Assembly (NCBI GenBank): GCA_022822245.1
Contig: JAJECB010000037.1
Location: 1 to 17,036 of the forward strand
Length of the DNA: 17,036 nucleotides
Source of the DNA: Gammaproteobacteria bacterium
GTDB taxonomy: Bacteria > Pseudomonadota > Gammaproteobacteria > HK1
Direction of reading: 5' to 3'
Shown here one piece after another: positions 15,376 through 17,036 of this stretch; the first letter of the stretch is position 1, and each line of letters opens with the position of its first letter. The notes under the pieces are model-generated. The model ran no database searches. It was not told the origin of the DNA and was given only the letters and a program-made list of their open reading frames with translations. Made by a program: the position numbers and the translations under genes.

Positions 15376-15804
15376 CTACGTTCGGGGGTCGTCGTCCTCG
15401 TCGAGGCGCAGGGAGGCGGAGTTCATGCAGTAGCGGAGCCCGGTGGGGGCCGGTCCGTCCGGGAAGACGTGGCCGAGGTGGGCGTCGCACACGCTGCACA
15501 TCACCTCGGTGCGGACCATGAAGAAGCTCCGGTCCTCCTCGGTGCGGACGTTGTCCTCGTCCGCCGGCGCCCAGAAGCTCGGCCACCCGGTGCCGGAATC
15601 GAACTTGGTCGACGATTCGAAGAGCGGGGTTCCGCAGCACACGCACCGGTAGGTGCCGGGGTGCTTCGAGTCATGGTACTCGCCGGTGAACGCACGCTCC
15701 GTGCCCTTCTCGCGGCATACGTGGTACTGGAGCGGGGTGAGCTCGGCCCGCCATTCGGCGTCGCTCTTGACCACCCGGCCCTTCTTTGCCACCACATCGC
15801 TCAT
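15376..15804 (-). CDS. msrB: peptide-methionine (R)-S-oxide reductase MsrB
   Basis: MsrB reduces the R epimer of methionine sulfoxide in oxidised proteins. The 142-residue product has two zinc CxxC pairs (Cys54/Cys57 in RCVCCG and Cys103/Cys106 in [13 protein letters not shown]), the GTGWPSF substrate loop (71-77) and the catalytic Cys126 in [11 protein letters not shown]. No signal peptide is seen, so it is cytosolic. The ATG at 15804 is chosen because AGGAGG lies six bases upstream; the ATG at 15810 touches that site and the far upstream in-frame start adds an Arg-rich tail. It follows the fumarase gene on the same strand after a 130-base gap and may be cotranscribed or have its own promoter. 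Confidence 0.96.
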   Translation of the reverse strand: MSDVVAKKGRVVKSDAEWRAELTPLQYHVCREKGTERAFTGEYHDSKHPGTYRCVCCGTPLFESSTKFDSGTGWPSFWAPADEDNVRTEEDRSFFMVRTEVMCSVCDAHLGHVFPDGPAPTGLRYCMNSASLRLDEDDDPRT

Positions 15805-15934
15805 CGTCATCCTCCTCCTTCGTTGCCGATCGGCGGGCAGGGGTCCGGCCCGGTTCTTCCCGCGCTCGCGAGAGGTCCGCACCCGGTCCCCACGGCCGTG
15901 GCGCCGCCGGCCCGCCCCGGAGCGATCGCCCGGC

Positions 15935-17036
15935 TCAGGCCGCCACCTCCACCGGCAGCTTGCCGATGATCCCGCGCCACTTCGCGGGGCCGGTCCGGTG
16001 CACCGAGGTGCCGCGGCTGTCGACCGCCACCGTCACCGGCATGTCCTCCACTTCGAACTCGTAGATCGCTTCCATGCCGAGGTCCTCGAACGCCACCACC
16101 CGGGACTTGCGGATCGCCTTCGACACGAGGTATGCGGCGCCGCCGATCGCCATCAGGTACGCCGCTCCGTGCCGGGCGATCGCCTCGATGCCGGTGGGGC
16201 CGCGTTCCGCCTTGCCGATCATCGCGGCAAGCCCGGTGCGCCCGAGCATCATCTCGGTGAACTTGTCCATGCGGGTCGCGGTGGTCGGACCGGCCGGCCC
16301 CACCACCTCGTCGCGCACCGGGTCCACCGGACCCACGTAGTAGATCACCCGGTTCGTGAAGTCGACGCCCTCCGGGAGCGATTCGCCCCGCTCGAAGAGG
16401 TCCGCGATCCGCTTGTGGGCCGCGTCGCGCCCGGTCAGCATCCGGCCACTCAGGAGCAGCCGGTCCCCCGGCTGCCAGGCCGCCACCTCCTCCTTCGTCA
16501 GGCGGTCGAGATCCACCCGGATGGCGCCCTCCCCCGCCTCCCAGGTCACGTCCGGCCAGTCCTCGAGGCTCGGCGGCGCGAACTCCGCGGGGCCGCTGCC
16601 GTCGAGCGCGAAGTGCAGGTGCCGGGTCGCCGCGCAGTTGGGGATCATCGCGACCGGCAACCCCGCCGCGTGGGTGGGGAACTCCTTGACCTTCACGTCG
16701 AGCACGGTGGTGAGCCCCCCGAGGCCCTGGGCGCCGATCCCGAGCGCGTTGACCTTCTCGTAGAGCTCGACCCGGAGCTCCTCGGTCGGACCGGCCGGCC
16801 CGCGCGCGAGCAGCTCGTGCATGTCGATGGGATCGAGCAGCGCCTCCTTGGCGAGCACCATCGCCTTCTCGGCGGTCCCTCCGATCCCGATCCCGAGCAT
16901 CCCCGGCGGGCACCACCCGGCGCCCATTCCGGGCACCGTCCGCAGCACCCAGTCGACGATGCTGTCGCTCGGATTCAGCATCGCAAACCGGGCCTTGTTC
17001 TCCGAACCGCCCCCCTTCGCCGCCACCCGCACGTCC
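15935..17036 (-). CDS. class I (Fe-S) fumarate hydratase, 5' end outside window
   Basis: This is the iron-sulfur fumarase of the FumA/FumB type, which interconverts fumarate and malate in the TCA cycle. About 367 C-terminal residues are visible; the frame runs off the right edge, so roughly 150 N-terminal residues including the first cluster cysteine are missing. Visible marks are [13 protein letters not shown], the second cluster Cys in [10 protein letters not shown], the third in [12 protein letters not shown] 92 residues later (94 in E. coli FumA), and the fused C-terminal beta domain with [22 protein letters not shown] and a terminal [15 protein letters not shown] block, so both domains are on one chain. 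Its labile 4Fe-4S cluster makes it a client of the SUF machinery and sensitive to oxidants, as is MsrB's substrate. Confidence 0.95.
   Translation of the reverse strand, partial: DVRVAAKGGGSENKARFAMLNPSDSIVDWVLRTVPGMGAGWCPPGMLGIGIGGTAEKAMVLAKEALLDPIDMHELLARGPAGPTEELRVELYEKVNALGIGAQGLGGLTTVLDVKVKEFPTHAAGLPVAMIPNCAATRHLHFALDGSGPAEFAPPSLEDWPDVTWEAGEGAIRVDLDRLTKEEVAAWQPGDRLLLSGRMLTGRDAAHKRIADLFERGESLPEGVDFTNRVIYYVGPVDPVRDEVVGPAGPTTATRMDKFTEMMLGRTGLAAMIGKAERGPTGIEAIARHGAAYLMAIGGAAYLVSKAIRKSRVVAFEDLGMEAIYEFEVEDMPVTVAVDSRGTSVHRTGPAKWRGIIGKLPVEVAA

Overview
The window is high-GC DNA with long, tightly packed genes, several ATGA- or TGATG-type overlaps, GTG and TTG starts, and few spacers. Its gene content (SUF operon with an IscR-type operator, TRAP transporter, BrnT/BrnA, class I fumarase, MsrB) fits a GC-rich proteobacterium. 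I cannot place it more precisely from sequence alone.

Region 1 (about 40-6422, plus strand) is a complete SUF iron-sulfur cluster operon: sufB, sufC, sufD, sufS, sufU, a SufT-like DUF59 gene and a small Rieske ferredoxin. SufS mobilises sulfur from cysteine, SufU relays it, SufBCD builds the cluster, and the SufT-like protein is a probable maturation factor. A near-consensus sigma-70 promoter precedes sufB, and a strong match to the type 1 IscR operator lies on its -10/start region. Expression is therefore probably repressed when Fe-S clusters are plentiful.

Region 2 (6423-11972) is a catabolism and uptake module. A VOC-fold, extradiol-dioxygenase-like gene and an MhpA-like flavoprotein hydroxylase form a two-gene minus-strand operon. 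It diverges from a three-gene TRAP transporter operon (dctP, dctQ, dctM). The parsimonious reading is import of an aromatic or related organic acid, then ring hydroxylation and cleavage, but the substrate is not determined. The convergent gap between suf and this module holds a 183-bp imperfect concentric palindrome. The dctP-dctQ gap holds a strong hairpin, then a 38-bp tandem duplication of the dctQ start that creates a 13-codon leader ORF ending on the dctQ GTG.

Region 3 (about 11973-15375) looks like accessory DNA: a BrnT/BrnA type II toxin-antitoxin pair with its own promoter and operator, a 0.66-kb stretch with no recognisable gene, and a Fic-fold protein with an N-terminal winged helix. 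The Fic catalytic His is replaced by Gln. Immediately upstream of fic lie three degenerate tandem 50-bp units, each carrying inverted TTGCGCG-type half-sites. This fic gene plus repeat array is the most unusual part of the window.

Region 4 (15376-17036, minus strand) returns to core metabolism: msrB and the 3' two thirds of a class I fumarase gene cut by the window edge.

No tRNA, rRNA, CRISPR array or intact transposase was recognised.
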